Source: a virus. From it: a stretch of DNA of 61,030 nucleotides. The position numbers and the translations under genes were made by a program. How positions within the stretch are numbered: the stretch's first letter is position 1; every line of letters starts with the position of its first letter. Below are positions 22,001 to 32,900 of this stretch, piece after piece. The DNA lies in the IMG/VR virus record IMGVR_UViG_3300025849_000037, positions 1-61,030 of that record; one strand, 5' to 3'. Below the pieces are notes generated by a model. It was not told where the DNA came from. It made no database searches and saw nothing but the letters and a program-made list of their open reading frames with translations.

Positions 22001-25000
22001 GGAAGTTCAGGTAGGTTGGAAGTATAGCCTGATTGATGATAGTCTGCTTCTGTGCATTTAACTTTTCTGCCTTCTCTTCACTGTATAACTGAGACGCAAC
22101 TTCGAAGTCGTTGATGTCATTAAGGTCAAGACCCATTTCATCAGCAATAGCTTTAAGTTTCTTTTGTACACCTTTAAGGTCTTTCTCTGCAATCTTTTGC
22201 ATTAGTCCTTCGTACTCTGTAACCCAATCTGTCTCGTTCTCAAATGCTAAGTCTGTTGCTTGCTCTACTAAGGCTTTCTCCTGTAGTGCAACTTCCTCAG
22301 TTTTAAGGTTTTCGAATATCTCATTGAAGAACAATTTAGCACGACGGATATCAACGTATCCTAAGCCTTCAACTTCAACGTATGGTTGACCTAGTTTGCT
22401 TCCTCTGACGGATACAGACTTGGTACTGATGTTAAGGTCTTTTATAGCACTTTCTAGGAGTATCAACGACTCAGCAGACAACATAGCAGGGTTAAGGCTA
22501 GTCATGTCTAGAATCTGTTCTGCATAACTAATTAATGGGCTTCTAGATGTAGCTTTTAATTTAGTTAATCTATCTCTTAGTTTCTTTTGTTCTTTCTCTA
22601 CTTTTCTTAATCTGTTAGTATACTCATCTAATCCTTGAGAAGTTAATTGTTTATCTATAATTTTAACTACTTTATCTATAACAGAATTGAGTAATTCATA
22701 TCTAGCATCAGTATCTAAAACACCACGACCTTTTGCTCTAGAAACTTTCTTAGCAATACGAATTAATGTTTGAACTTGAGATGCTTTGATATCAACTCCT
22801 GCCTCTTTGATGAGATTCATCATTTCACGAAGGATAACATCCCCCGTTTTCTTTTCTTGTTTTAGAATAGCTGCAGCCTTCTTACGGAAGTCCTTAGCTT
22901 TAGCACTCTCAGCTTTGCGCTCTGCTTTACGCTTAGCAGCCAACTGAGCACTACGCTCTTTAGTTCCTTCACTCCAACCTTTCTTAGCACCCTTAGCGAA
23001 CTGAGAAGACTTAGCATAAACCAAGTTAGCATCAGCACGGCTCATGCCTTTAGCACGCAAGCTAGCGATGATGTCAGCCTTCTTCTCTCCCATTAGGATA
23101 CGTTGAGCAGTCTCGTCGACGATAGTAGCTTGGTGGAAGATAGCAGCCTTACGCTTTGTCTCGGGGTTAACAGACTCTGCCATTGCCTCAAAGGAAACTC
23201 CTTCGTTACGAGCAGCTCTTTCTAGAACCAACCCTACAGGAAGTACAGTGTTTATGAATTTTTTCTTACCATCCTTAAACTCTACCTCTTTTGCCTTGCC
23301 TTCCTCGACTAACTCTGCAGCAGCCTTATTCAAAGCGTCTTGACGGCCATCCATAGTCTGTCCCGCGATAAGAGATTCTAAAAGTACATCTCCATCGTAT
23401 GAAGTACCTGCATCAGATACAACTCTTTTTAATGACTTGTCTCCTGCTTTTTCAACAGAAACATAACCACTCTTAAGTGTAGAGATACCACTAATACCAA
23501 ACTCTTCTATATCTTTCTTGGTTGGTGCTTTAATTCTGTTTGCGAATGTAAAGTTACCTTGTCTTCTAGCTTCAACAGCAGCTTTCGCTATTAGTGTTTT
23601 CTTAGCATTTTGACGCTCTTTGCTGTCTTTTTCTAGGGTCTGCATCTCTGCAACCTCTTCCTTGTTTAAGAGACCTTCAGCCAAAGCCATTTCAACTTTA
23701 GATTCTCCCGACAGTTCTTTTTCACTAGTCGTAGATGCCGCTAAGTCTGCTACTTGATATATGTTATCTTTTCTATTAGCAATACCTAATGCTTTACCCT
23801 TGATGTCTGTAGAGTATGTAGAGTGCTTACCGTCTTGAGTAAGTACCTTTCCATCTTCACCTCTCTCAAACTCGTAGAAAGCGTAGATATCACCCGTGTT
23901 AAATCCGTTTTCAGTTAGGTATCCATCACGCATATCGTTTTGGTAGTCGTCCGCAGACTTCATACCTGCATTAGACATGAAGCTAGCCATCTCTCCACTA
24001 GGTTCTAAGAACATATTGAGACCACTCATTCTGTCTCCTTTAGAATCTGCTAGGTACGCTTCAAGGGTTTCGTGCTTTGCAACCTCAGTCATGAAGCTAC
24101 CACGGCCTTCTTTCTTGTCTTCTTTAGACTCCTTGTAAATTGCAACAGGTTTCTTTCCGTTTTCTGCTAGCGCATTGTAGAAAAACTTAACTGCTTGTAA
24201 TGGGTCTGTGAATCCTTCCGCAGGAACTTCTATGCTGAACGGGTTTCCACGCATAGGGTACTCAACAGACTTACCTTTATTTCTGTTAAGTGCTTCCATC
24301 AACTCGGTGTAGACGACTTGCGACGTACCTTTGTAGAATCTGTGTCCCGTCTTAGGGTGACCCGATACGATAGCAACTATGTCTGCATCTTTGACTAGAC
24401 CTTGTACCTCGTTGTTGTTTTTGTTTGTTGCCCATACTACACCATTGTCAGTATTAGATGAGTCTTGAGAGAAAGATATACCACCCTCTAACTCAATCTC
24501 AGTTCCGTCTAATGTCTTGTAAGTACCACGAGCCGATTGGTCACCCATCCAAAACAAAATCTTTGGAGCACGACCACCGTTTTCTTTCTTGAAGTTCTCA
24601 ACAACCTCAGCAAGGTTAGTAAAGTTTGTTTCACCGTTGATAAACGAACCTGCAAACTTCTTACCTTTAGCTACCTTTATGGTTGCTTCCTTTGCTGCAT
24701 TTAGCTTGTTTACCTCTTCCTCGTTCATTTGAAGGAAGTTATCAGTAGATACGGGGTTGTTTCCAAACGCTCCTTTAGACTCAGTCAACGCTTCTCCTAA
24801 TTGGAAGTCTGTAGTTACATTAGATACGTAGGTAGCAAACTCCTTGAAGCTAGGGCTAGCCTTTACGGGAATACCTGCAGCGTTCAACGACTTAGCCAAA
24901 GAACCCATAGCGGCACGTACAATTGAAGTACCTGCTCCCTCTTGGCTTATTGCACCTGTTGCGATATCAGCATTCATTTCAGCGAATACCTCTTCAACAG

Positions 25001-27566
25001 CTAAGTCTACGCCACCCTTCTTGAAGTTAGCGTTATATATGTTTCTGTACTTTGTAGCAGTCTCTAAGTCCATACCACGGAATGCAGCATCTACAAAACG
25101 CTTAGCATAACTAGGGTCAACCTCACGTAGTATAGCGTGGAATCCTTCGTGGTATGCAGTGTTGTTCTGAGCTATACTAGCCATGATGTGAACCGTACCG
25201 TCAGCAGCCTTGTAGAATCCGTTAGAACCTGCTATCTCTAGCTTGTCTACACCTGCCGCTTCTGCAGCCTCATCAAGGTTTCTGTGAATCATTACCTTTT
25301 GACCTTTGCTAGCTAATGCTTTAGCAACGTTCTTGATACCTTTCATTAACGGGGTATCGGGTAATTTTGTTTCTTCGTTTACCTCAATACTACCATCTAG
25401 TCCATTCATGAACTTAGTGTTGGTAGTTCTTTGAGTTTTGATATCGTTTATAGTAGACTCATACTTAGACTCAATGCTTTGTATAATTCCGTATTGAGCT
25501 TTAGCCTCTGCTCTTAGCTCTGCGCGTTGCTCTTTTGTTAACTTTAACTTACCACGCAACTTACCTAAAACGTTAGACAGCTTTTGGTTAGCTTCTATTG
25601 TGTTTTTAGCATCTTCGTCAGAGTATTGGTCATAAGCCATTTCCTGCTCTTCATTAAGAGTCTGTTGTAACTTCTCTAGTGACTTAAGCTTACTCTTAAT
25701 AACAGCACGCTTTGCGGTGTCGCTAGTGTTTCTTAACTCGTTAGCTAATGCCTGCTTGTTGCTTCTGATTTTAATCATCTCACTACGGATACCACCATAG
25801 CCTAAAGCGGATACACCTGCCGTAAGCAAGCTAGTCCCCTTGAATGCAGAACCTGAGATACGAGCGCCTGCACCCATACCAAAACCTAGTATAGCTGCGT
25901 CGATTACCTCGTACATGTTCATCTCCTCGTCGTTGATGGCGGCATGCACTATACCCGAACCTACGGTAGCTATGATTTCTTCTAAGCCTTCCTCAGCTCC
26001 GTCCTTTAGTATTCCCTTACCCGTCGCTGTAGCAAACTTCTTCATCTCCTTAGAGAGTAGACCCTTACCGAACAACTGCTGTTTTAGTTCTTTTTTACTT
26101 AAACCTTTGACTGCGCCAACACCCGACAATGCTTTAACATCGCTAGCAAATATCCTTTCAGACAATGTCTCTACTGCAGCATCGCCTAAAGCCATCATGA
26201 ACGCTTTACCATCGTCTACTTGACCATATGTATCAGCCCATGTACGTCCAAAGGTAGTTCCCCCCATAAATGCAGAAGATGCCCAAAGAGACGCTGAGGC
26301 ACTTGCTCCTAATCCACCTGTGGCATAAGCAATAGCAACTTGAGACAGCAACTGTGGTACAGTCTGTGCGGCCTGCACTGCAAATACAGCACCTGCGGCT
26401 TTAAGATTACCTTCTTCTAGGTTTGCAGCAATACCCTTTGATATCTCCTCTTCTGTTAAACCATACTCATTGTATGATGCATTTGTTCTAAATGTGTTTT
26501 GATATATGTCATCTTGAGCGCCTTCTCTGTCGTATAATGCTTGTACAGAGTTACTTATATCCATGATACCCGTAGCCATATCGTGTACGGCTAAACCCAC
26601 TATACTACGACCTTCCACCTTAGCGTTCTCTCTAGCTTGGTCAGCCAACTCTTTAGCAGCCACAGCATCCATATCCATCATAGTCAAACCTAAGTTCTTC
26701 TCATTGAATACAGCAATACCATTCTCGTCTACCTCTATTAACCCACCCTTAGATGGTGCGGCAGGCATTTCAAATTCATTTTCTGTTTGTGTTGCTTTAG
26801 TGTTGTCAAGCATTGCGTCATCATACGCAGCATTGACTTTGATTGCTTCTTGACCACGAATAATAGCGCGAACTTCGTCCTCGGTCTTAGCATTTCTAAT
26901 AAGTTCTTCTGTGTTTTTATCCGCAACTCTCTCTAGAGTCTTGAGAAATGGGGATGGCTGTTCGCTACGTTTTAGTTCGTTGAATATAAGATTCTCGCTA
27001 GTTCGCTCTTCACCTGTTATCAAAGCTGATAATGCGCTTCTTCCGACTTCACCTCTCGGTGTTTCAGTCTGAGCGTCTCTAAACTCTTCGTCCTTACCGC
27101 CCAATAAGCCTGCCCACCAACCTACGGCTTCTTCTTCTTTTTGGTGCATCTCACCTAGAGCAACACCTAAAGCGTTAGTCTCACGACCTTTGTTTACACT
27201 TATCTCTCCTTTTTCTACTTGGTCTGTTTTATCTTCTGCTTCAGCACCTTCGTTAATTTCGCCAATACCTTGCTGAAACGCAACAGGTTGAACGTCAAGA
27301 GATTGTAAGTCCGAGTCTGAATCGTCCCAAGACAATTCCGTAGAACCGACTTCGTTTTTTTTTTCAACGTCAACACCTACTAGTGTATTAAAGTCTTCTA
27401 GACTCCCGTTGTATCCTGTATTTGTAAATAGATTGTGTGCATCAGAACGAGCCTCTTCGTTCTCTGACAAGAGTGTTTTATAGTCTTCCAAGCTACCATT
27501 GTAGCCTGTTTCTTTAAATAACTTATACGAGTCCTGTAGAGCTTCTTCGTTCATAATGTCTATCAT
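19065..27566 (-). CDS. Giant polyvalent virion protein with zinc-protease motif, 2833 aa
   Basis: The largest gene (8.5 kb). Residues 7-36 and 37-66 are a 30-residue tandem repeat around TGYNGSLEDY/F. Ala/Gly-rich hydrophobic stretches follow near 390-450 and 540-570. At 806-810 is HEGFH in AYHEGFHAIL, the HExxH zinc-ligand motif of metalloproteases. Long charged, probably coiled-coil regions occupy about 1500-1750. The design matches phage large polyvalent proteins, which are injected with DNA and carry several enzymes. Its place after the muzzle-like and cargo genes fits an ejected protein. A second start lies at 27554. Other enzymatic domains are not recognised. Confidence 0.75.
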   Translation of the reverse strand: MIDIMNEEALQDSYKLFKETGYNGSLEDYKTLLSENEEARSDAHNLFTNTGYNGSLEDFNTLVGVDVEKKNEVGSTELSWDDSDSDLQSLDVQPVAFQQGIGEINEGAEAEDKTDQVEKGEISVNKGRETNALGVALGEMHQKEEEAVGWWAGLLGGKDEEFRDAQTETPRGEVGRSALSALITGEERTSENLIFNELKRSEQPSPFLKTLERVADKNTEELIRNAKTEDEVRAIIRGQEAIKVNAAYDDAMLDNTKATQTENEFEMPAAPSKGGLIEVDENGIAVFNEKNLGLTMMDMDAVAAKELADQARENAKVEGRSIVGLAVHDMATGIMDISNSVQALYDREGAQDDIYQNTFRTNASYNEYGLTEEEISKGIAANLEEGNLKAAGAVFAVQAAQTVPQLLSQVAIAYATGGLGASASASLWASSAFMGGTTFGRTWADTYGQVDDGKAFMMALGDAAVETLSERIFASDVKALSGVGAVKGLSKKELKQQLFGKGLLSKEMKKFATATGKGILKDGAEEGLEEIIATVGSGIVHAAINDEEMNMYEVIDAAILGFGMGAGARISGSAFKGTSLLTAGVSALGYGGIRSEMIKIRSNKQALANELRNTSDTAKRAVIKSKLKSLEKLQQTLNEEQEMAYDQYSDEDAKNTIEANQKLSNVLGKLRGKLKLTKEQRAELRAEAKAQYGIIQSIESKYESTINDIKTQRTTNTKFMNGLDGSIEVNEETKLPDTPLMKGIKNVAKALASKGQKVMIHRNLDEAAEAAGVDKLEIAGSNGFYKAADGTVHIMASIAQNNTAYHEGFHAILREVDPSYAKRFVDAAFRGMDLETATKYRNIYNANFKKGGVDLAVEEVFAEMNADIATGAISQEGAGTSIVRAAMGSLAKSLNAAGIPVKASPSFKEFATYVSNVTTDFQLGEALTESKGAFGNNPVSTDNFLQMNEEEVNKLNAAKEATIKVAKGKKFAGSFINGETNFTNLAEVVENFKKENGGRAPKILFWMGDQSARGTYKTLDGTEIELEGGISFSQDSSNTDNGVVWATNKNNNEVQGLVKDADIVAIVSGHPKTGHRFYKGTSQVVYTELMEALNRNKGKSVEYPMRGNPFSIEVPAEGFTDPLQAVKFFYNALAENGKKPVAIYKESKEDKKEGRGSFMTEVAKHETLEAYLADSKGDRMSGLNMFLEPSGEMASFMSNAGMKSADDYQNDMRDGYLTENGFNTGDIYAFYEFERGEDGKVLTQDGKHSTYSTDIKGKALGIANRKDNIYQVADLAASTTSEKELSGESKVEMALAEGLLNKEEVAEMQTLEKDSKERQNAKKTLIAKAAVEARRQGNFTFANRIKAPTKKDIEEFGISGISTLKSGYVSVEKAGDKSLKRVVSDAGTSYDGDVLLESLIAGQTMDGRQDALNKAAAELVEEGKAKEVEFKDGKKKFINTVLPVGLVLERAARNEGVSFEAMAESVNPETKRKAAIFHQATIVDETAQRILMGEKKADIIASLRAKGMSRADANLVYAKSSQFAKGAKKGWSEGTKERSAQLAAKRKAERKAESAKAKDFRKKAAAILKQEKKTGDVILREMMNLIKEAGVDIKASQVQTLIRIAKKVSRAKGRGVLDTDARYELLNSVIDKVVKIIDKQLTSQGLDEYTNRLRKVEKEQKKLRDRLTKLKATSRSPLISYAEQILDMTSLNPAMLSAESLILLESAIKDLNISTKSVSVRGSKLGQPYVEVEGLGYVDIRRAKLFFNEIFENLKTEEVALQEKALVEQATDLAFENETDWVTEYEGLMQKIAEKDLKGVQKKLKAIADEMGLDLNDINDFEVASQLYSEEKAEKLNAQKQTIINQAILPTYLNFRRLLESNEALAQIFGVPTNTEDAVAAEIVKSRMQKLTPLELKRLEFAMYDFAVNGRALGMQALAAVAVAKNDNNPRLAALNMKSREKEGAGKGVFGRFENTPSYFRRLFLASEAKTAQFLEVIGFSELRSAVSQADSISNVFDENMIEVAKELGVTSLTSQIKMQILSVLSQVPEGKNTTQHLAQVVASLELSLVSDKRFTESQRQDIRAAFDEVLYTSNNKKKNYDEIMESFEGTKEAQFVEAMRSSFGVQGIRTKTYAEEFLGMNFKEENNYLPIKFRSVGSNNDNINALQENIENVQAAFRSYGMSKATEQASSTYERNDEAMGSKTRYLDLNFLDGLSKSYRQNEVKARTAPAVAKISTMTSEANEEFKATVLQPEQRQKVRKKVMLFLTENAVAAEQQDELLGQTLKKVTKELNNLTVLYYFGTAVTQIAKQSGAIMNTVLEGGNPLSLIGYVLQTLTGKYPKGVKAILSKSDIGQRDYIKETVSATVKGNAVTENGKWAKVRKKGFDISTFGLRKTDQVVATASWLMYFEQYQRKENGFTGNVTEETWLDWNKNFDAAAADYASLMVTKDQNISTSRDKSEFRNLNSGQIASVMQMLVMPFANFLINKKLNLMLDFQKVGKKGTTVEGLRSIGGTALEVAAFHGMSQFVIAPLIMSLARAIGGGEEEEEDSWFDKEFRWGLFKKGMLSDMNPLIMPVGAMEAWATTAYNMLDFMATDESKKNNFEDRSWYENFQAWERVNGMPKFNGQGRGDMSFITMLKAGGVYGDVGVELVLAMSNVRSLTLEKNPYYVTTFGTKKFLSTADARKMAKLEGSKLVLMVTGGFTGYFAKESVAAIKMRERQIGKRGITNENEAIGRMIINEQKGTDLMIDKVKSKVKDNPLAVEGTVNSIMGDKVVKSVEADKLPSNKYINTIRDIHVKAPDARDAAMAAKVIMNTMTPQEAKAFKADFLKYYALKDGENALVKIVMILNK

Positions 27567-27582
27567 TGATTATATGATAGTG

Positions 27583-27613
27583 CAAATATACAAAAAAACT
27601 ATGACTTTTACAA
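27583..27613 (-). promoter_or_regulatory. Promoter of the giant polyvalent gene
   Basis: On the minus strand TTG (27613-27611), 20 bases, then TATATTTG (27590-27583): a perfect fit to the Bacteroidota consensus. It starts 17 bases upstream of the giant gene, giving it transcription independent of the upstream virion genes. Confidence 0.8.
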
Positions 27614-27620
27614 GGTTATC

Positions 27621-29135
27621 TTAGTTGTATTTAGAGCCTACACCACCGCCTTCAGAGCCTTCTTCAGCAGCTTCTTCAGTGTTACCTTCTGATGAGATGT
27701 CCACTAAATTAGCCTCTCTAAGAGATGCTGTTTTCATTATCTTCAAGTCTCCGCTAGGTATACGAGAGTATCCGCCTTTTATCTCGGTTAGAGTAGCGTC
27801 AGTCTTCCGTAGCAAGGCAGAAATAGCGGCATCGCTAGCACCTGCAGTTTCCATTTCTCTAACTTTAGTCATGATATCCGCGCTAGGCTTGTACTCCACT
27901 GCAAAGTATGTAACTTTATTACCTTGCTTCTGAGCTATTACACCACCTGTTACGATGCGTTGTTCTCCGCTACCGCTAGAGTATGATTTCATCTTTGGAG
28001 CGGAAGCGTATCCAACTTGTTGATTAGCAAGATTAGGAACAGACCCCTTGATTTTTACGTTACCCAAGACTCCCGTCAAGGATGTACCACTGTTTAATGC
28101 TAAGTCGTCTAGAGCACTTCCACCGTCGTTTCCGCCACCCTTTACAGATAAGTCCTTGCTAGACTTAGACTGCTTACCTTTTGTAGCACGTGGGTCTACA
28201 GCTTCAGTGTATACTCTTTGACCGTATTGGTCTAGTTCGTTTTCTAGGTTGAATGCCTGAACAGCTCTACGTCTTGCAAATGGGTCGTTTGCAAACTCAG
28301 GAGCTTCCTGTAGGTCTTCTATGCTTCTGTACTTAGAACGTATTTCGTTTCCGTACTCGCGCAATTGAGTAAATGCTTGAACATCACCATCAGTTAAATC
28401 TTCCTTACCGAACATATCGCCCATAAACTGAGCTTCAATAGCTAGTCTAAACTCCTTGTTAGACTCCATCTGAGTTCCGTAGGTCTGAGCTATAAGCTCT
28501 GCCTTTAAATCCTCATCTACGTCAGCTAGGCTATATCCTTTGCTTGTTCCGTCAGCGTTGGTTACACTTCTTCCTGAAGACTCTAGCGCACCACGTAATA
28601 CTTTTTCTGCATCAACCGCCGCAAACTGAGCCACAGACTTTTCTGTATCATACATTACGGGAGCTTGATATAGTATACCCTGACCTACTTGACCTTGATT
28701 AGCACTAGTCATAGCTGTGCTTTGTCTGTGTTGATTTAAGTGGTCTGTATAGAGGGTTGAGTTACGTGCATACTCAGGAGTTTCACGCAGCGCTCCGTAC
28801 GCCTCTGTCTCTTGTGTTAGTGCAGCTTTCGATGTTGCAGCCAACTGAGACACAACAGCCATAGCGTTCTTAGCTCTTTGAGCATCCTCGGGATTCATAG
28901 TCTTCTGAGCTGTTGCAGATAAATCCATAGCTCTTTCCAACTCTTGGTTGATGTACGGAGAGTCTACGTCGCGGATACCCGAGGCATCAACAGCGTCATA
29001 TAGACTAGCGTTCTGCTTTACAAACTCTTGCTTCTTTGCGTACTGACGTGCGTCATAAGCCAAGCCTGCCTGCCCTAGATTACTAAAGTCAAACACTTGA
29101 TTGCCCTGTCCTAAACCTGCTGTACCGTTAGCCAT
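27621..29135 (-). CDS. Putative internal virion/ejection protein, 504 aa
   Basis: A helical, Gln/Ala-rich protein with low hydrophobicity over residues 25-330, then a Gly/Ser-rich linker (about 335-385) and a compact beta-rich C-terminal part (about 385-470), ending in an acidic Gly tail. Such helical Gln/Ala-rich proteins beside the tail genes are typical of ejected core proteins of podoviruses. Its ATG overlaps the stop of the upstream 260-residue gene by one base. No enzyme motif seen. Confidence 0.5.
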   Translation of the reverse strand: MANGTAGLGQGNQVFDFSNLGQAGLAYDARQYAKKQEFVKQNASLYDAVDASGIRDVDSPYINQELERAMDLSATAQKTMNPEDAQRAKNAMAVVSQLAATSKAALTQETEAYGALRETPEYARNSTLYTDHLNQHRQSTAMTSANQGQVGQGILYQAPVMYDTEKSVAQFAAVDAEKVLRGALESSGRSVTNADGTSKGYSLADVDEDLKAELIAQTYGTQMESNKEFRLAIEAQFMGDMFGKEDLTDGDVQAFTQLREYGNEIRSKYRSIEDLQEAPEFANDPFARRRAVQAFNLENELDQYGQRVYTEAVDPRATKGKQSKSSKDLSVKGGGNDGGSALDDLALNSGTSLTGVLGNVKIKGSVPNLANQQVGYASAPKMKSYSSGSGEQRIVTGGVIAQKQGNKVTYFAVEYKPSADIMTKVREMETAGASDAAISALLRKTDATLTEIKGGYSRIPSGDLKIMKTASLREANLVDISSEGNTEEAAEEGSEGGGVGSKYN

Positions 29136-29917
29136 TATTTAAATCTTTTTTGACTAAGTAAATTACGGAAATACTTAGACTCTTTTTTTATAGCAGCAGC
29201 TTGCTTTGGGTTAATGATATATTCACTACCTGTAGCTTCCCCTACTACTTTGCCTTGCTTATTAGTCATTGTTATAGGGTTAGAGCCGTGAGAGAACTCT
29301 CCATCTAGCTTACCACTATTGTCAACCTTACCGCCTTGTTCTTTTTTAAACATTCCCTTCTCAAACTCGAGACCTGCCTGCATAGCTCCGCCCGCTGTAG
29401 AACCTACCCCGCCTGCAATGTTTCCTAGTGCAGCTTGCTTAGCAGCATCAGCCGCTCCATACTGCATACGGAATCTATTCTCTTTCATTTGTTGGTTCTG
29501 AGCCTGTGCGTTACCTAGAACCTGTAGTCCTTGCATCTCACGTTGACGCTGTGCGTCTTGAGCCTGTAGCTCTGACGTGTTAGCAGCAGTAACCTGTGAT
29601 TGTAGCCCGCCTAATAAGGCACGGCCACCCGCCTTGCCTAAAGCATCAGTGGAAGTGGCTAGACGACGATTGATAGCCTCAGTCTGTTGGCGTAAAGCAG
29701 ATTGGTCTAACGCCTTTGCAGCGTACTGCTCGTAAGCAGAAGGGAGACCTAACTTAGGTGCTCCTGCTAAGAGTTCGTCCATTTGTGCATTTGCTTTTCT
29801 TAGTTGCTGTGCACCATAGATTGCTTGGCCTACACCTGCGATAGCTTGAACACCACCACCGATAACGCCACCAATAGCGAATCTCTTTACCTTACCGTCT
29901 TTTCCTCTTAACTTCAT
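29135..29917 (-). CDS. Putative ejection protein with N-terminal Gly-rich segment, 260 aa
   Basis: Residues 1-35 contain RFAIGGVIGGGVQAIAGVGQAIYGA, a Gly/Ala hydrophobic stretch that could enter membranes, followed by a long Gln/Ala-rich helix (40-160) and a C-terminal basic end near KRFK. Small amphipathic proteins of this kind lie next to the tail stabilisation gene in crAss-like and related phages and are thought to be packaged cargo. The assignment rests on composition and position. Confidence 0.5.
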   Translation of the reverse strand: MKLRGKDGKVKRFAIGGVIGGGVQAIAGVGQAIYGAQQLRKANAQMDELLAGAPKLGLPSAYEQYAAKALDQSALRQQTEAINRRLATSTDALGKAGGRALLGGLQSQVTAANTSELQAQDAQRQREMQGLQVLGNAQAQNQQMKENRFRMQYGAADAAKQAALGNIAGGVGSTAGGAMQAGLEFEKGMFKKEQGGKVDNSGKLDGEFSHGSNPITMTNKQGKVVGEATGSEYIINPKQAAAIKKESKYFRNLLSQKRFK

Positions 29918-29925
29918 ACTAAATG

Positions 29926-29933
29926 CAAATATA
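29926..29933 (-). promoter_or_regulatory. Consensus -7 box before the 260-aa gene
   Basis: TATATTTG on the minus strand, 9 bases upstream of the start at 29917. No TTG stands at the expected 19-21 bases. It overlaps the 3-prime region of the upstream large gene. Confidence 0.5.
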
Positions 29934-29937
29934 CGAA

Positions 29938-32900
29938 TTATTGTTGACTATTGTTGTGTAACCCACTCTCAGAAGTGTGTGCCGATAAAGCAAAAAGCTC
30001 TAGGGCGCTTGTTGTATCGAATACAACTTTAACCTCAGCATAAGCACCTCTTAATGGGTCTCCATCAACAGCCTCTCCTTTCACAGCTAAGACATCCCCC
30101 GCTGTTACAGCTCCACCGTTCGTGACTGTGAGAACTCTTGCACTACTTACAGAGTCAACAGTTACTCCTGCTAAGCTTGTAAGAGTACCGCCTACTAGTT
30201 TATATACATCACCACCCATTCTAAATGGTAGTCTGTTTACTTTGTTTACAAATGTGATACTTGGGTCAGTCTCAGAAGCTACCTCGCCTAGCGAGATAAA
30301 CTGAGAAGTACCCTCTTCTCTTGGAACGGAAGAATAGTATACACCCTCTTTAAGAGCAAAAGCCCCTGCAGGTATAGCAACCTCTTGGTCAATAGTAGAT
30401 AGTGCCGCAGAAGGGCTCTGAGTAGCGTCTACGCCAATGCTATTGAATACCTTTCTAGAAGTCGGAGCTTGGTTGAATACGCCCTTGATGTATGCCTCAC
30501 CCTGAGTCCCAAAAAAGTTACTATATAGTGCGTTGGTGTCGGCCTCGTATACAAGATTGCCTCTAATCTGCAAGAATCTATTACCTAGAGTTCCGTAGAA
30601 GTCACTAGTGTAGTCTGCAAAAGAAGTAAACTTACCTAGACCCTCAGAGTATACTATTGATTTTTCGTAAGCGTTATCGCTGTCTGTCAAAGAGAATATA
30701 ATTTCTCCGTTTCTTTTATCTTGCCCTATCTTAACCGAGTAGCTAGCAGCAGCCAACATGTCGTCGCTACGTCCTTCAACCCAAGAAGAAACACCTTCGT
30801 CAGACAGAACTTTAATTCCACCCGCTCCTAAAGATATTATCTTACCTCTAACAGCATCAACAGCATAGACAGTTCCGTTAGACTTTAAGAAAGCCTCTCT
30901 GTCTTCGTTGATTCCTGCCTCAATTGGATAGTGTTGTTGCAGACCTAAGACTTCGCTAGTCTGTGTTACAAATCCACTACCTGAACCCGTAGATAGAATG
31001 TTTCTGCCAACGGGTATTCTAGACACCTTGTCAGACTGAAGTAACGTGATACTGTCAGACAAGTCAACAAGGCCGAATATCCCACCGTAGCTTAATTCGT
31101 AGTCTTGGAAGTTTGCTAGACTAGCATTAAACGAAGAGAAGAATAATTGAGCAGCATCTGCGGCCTGCGGCTCTGAATACGTCAAACTAGAAATTCTTTG
31201 GTGCTCTCTTTCATTAGGAAGCACAGCATAAGGCTTTCCTCCTAGCTTTCCTTTAGTTGCATCGTCTCCATCAAAGTATTGACTAGACTCAACGCTATAT
31301 GTTTCTTCTGCAAATTCTTCGCTTGTGCTGCTAACAGCAAACTTTAACGCTCTTTTCTTGTACCAAGCATTACCCTCTGTTAGGTTTTGTATTTGTCCTA
31401 ACGCTCCAAAGACTCCGCTTATATCGTACTTCCCTTCAATAGCGTAGTATACCTTAACATCTGACTCTTTAGACGGAGAGTATATCTCAACTATCACATC
31501 CTTGCCCCAATCTGAGTTTGATGCAAATACATCCGTGTAGGTAAATCCTGCTGCGGAAAGGTTTGCCTCTAATACAAGGAACTGACCATTGTGTATTTTT
31601 TCTTCGTATTGAGCTGTCCCTAACTCAAAGCTGTCAGCTTCTATAGTCTCTACGCCCTTTACCTCAAACTCAAAGTCTGACGGATATTGTCTAGACTCTA
31701 ATTCTTCGTAAGAGATAATTCTTAATCTATCTCCTTCAGTATAACTATACTGTAAATCGCTAGCACTTCCATAAGAGTTTTCAGCCCCTTGAAGAGCTCT
31801 TAGTGATACGTATATTGTGTCTCCAATAGACTCGTCTACCTTTGTAGCACTCTTGACAAATGCTGAAGGTACTGAGTATTGAACATAGTCGGCTATGTTA
31901 TTACCACCGCTGTAGACATAAAAGTATCTCGTAAAGTCAGTGTCTAAGTTAGATGCAGAAAGAGTAACGTCAATAGATGCACTTCCCTTGTTAACTCTCT
32001 CAGATTTTCTATCAACGTCTACAGAGCCTAATTCATAAACGCCCGAGGTTCTTCCTAAGCCGTCTTCAAACACAACACCTATAGAGTGGCTTTCACCGCT
32101 TTTAAAAGTTCTGTTCTGAGCAGAGCCCGCTCCTACCGAGCTAAAGTTTTCAGCCAATTGTACCAAAGCGAATCTATCCCCTGCGGTTGTTCCGTATACA
32201 CCGCTTAAAGATGTAACGTAATCCCTGTAAGAGGTAATCAAGAGCCCATCGCTAAGAATAGCTCTAGTGCCCGATACAGCAAATGAGGTGGGTCTTATAG
32301 ATAAGTCTACACCTGTTGCTGTTGCTACTGCGGTAATTGAAAATGATACAGAACCATTATCAAACTGTGCTGACCATAGACCCCAAGTATTCGGTGATAT
32401 TCCATTATCGTAGGCTGACGAACCACCACTTATATCAAGTGAGAAAGTCTGTCCGTCTAGTGCTGCTGCTAGATTAGTATTGTAATCAGAGTACGTAGGC
32501 GCAGAGATAGAATTAGAACTAGAAAAATTCTTATTAGTTATATATAAATTTCTATTGTAAACGGCGGAGGGTGAGTTGCTTGCATCATTATCAGAAGCAA
32601 CAAAAGTTTTCTTTACTGTAGTTCCATCAGACTTAAAGAAAGTAATACCTCTTTGAGTATTTTCTCTAACTGCCAAGTATCCAAAAATAAAGTCTATAGT
32701 CGTAGATATAGACGAACCACCTACAAGGGTTTGAACTGCAGATGTATCTATATTTAGACCTATATTTTCTTCCTGTACTGCAGAGCTGCCTGAGCGAACT
32801 ACAGTTACCTCTAATTCATCATTTAGCCCCTCTTCTGCGTAATTAACAGAAAGCGTGGCGCTTACAGTAGCTTTATCAAAACCTTCTTTGTAGTTGGCGT

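Noticed and set aside
29319-29501. Plus-strand frames inside the virion block (for example here and at 21700-22389)
   Set aside because: They are antisense shadows of the long minus-strand genes, lacking promoters and typical composition.
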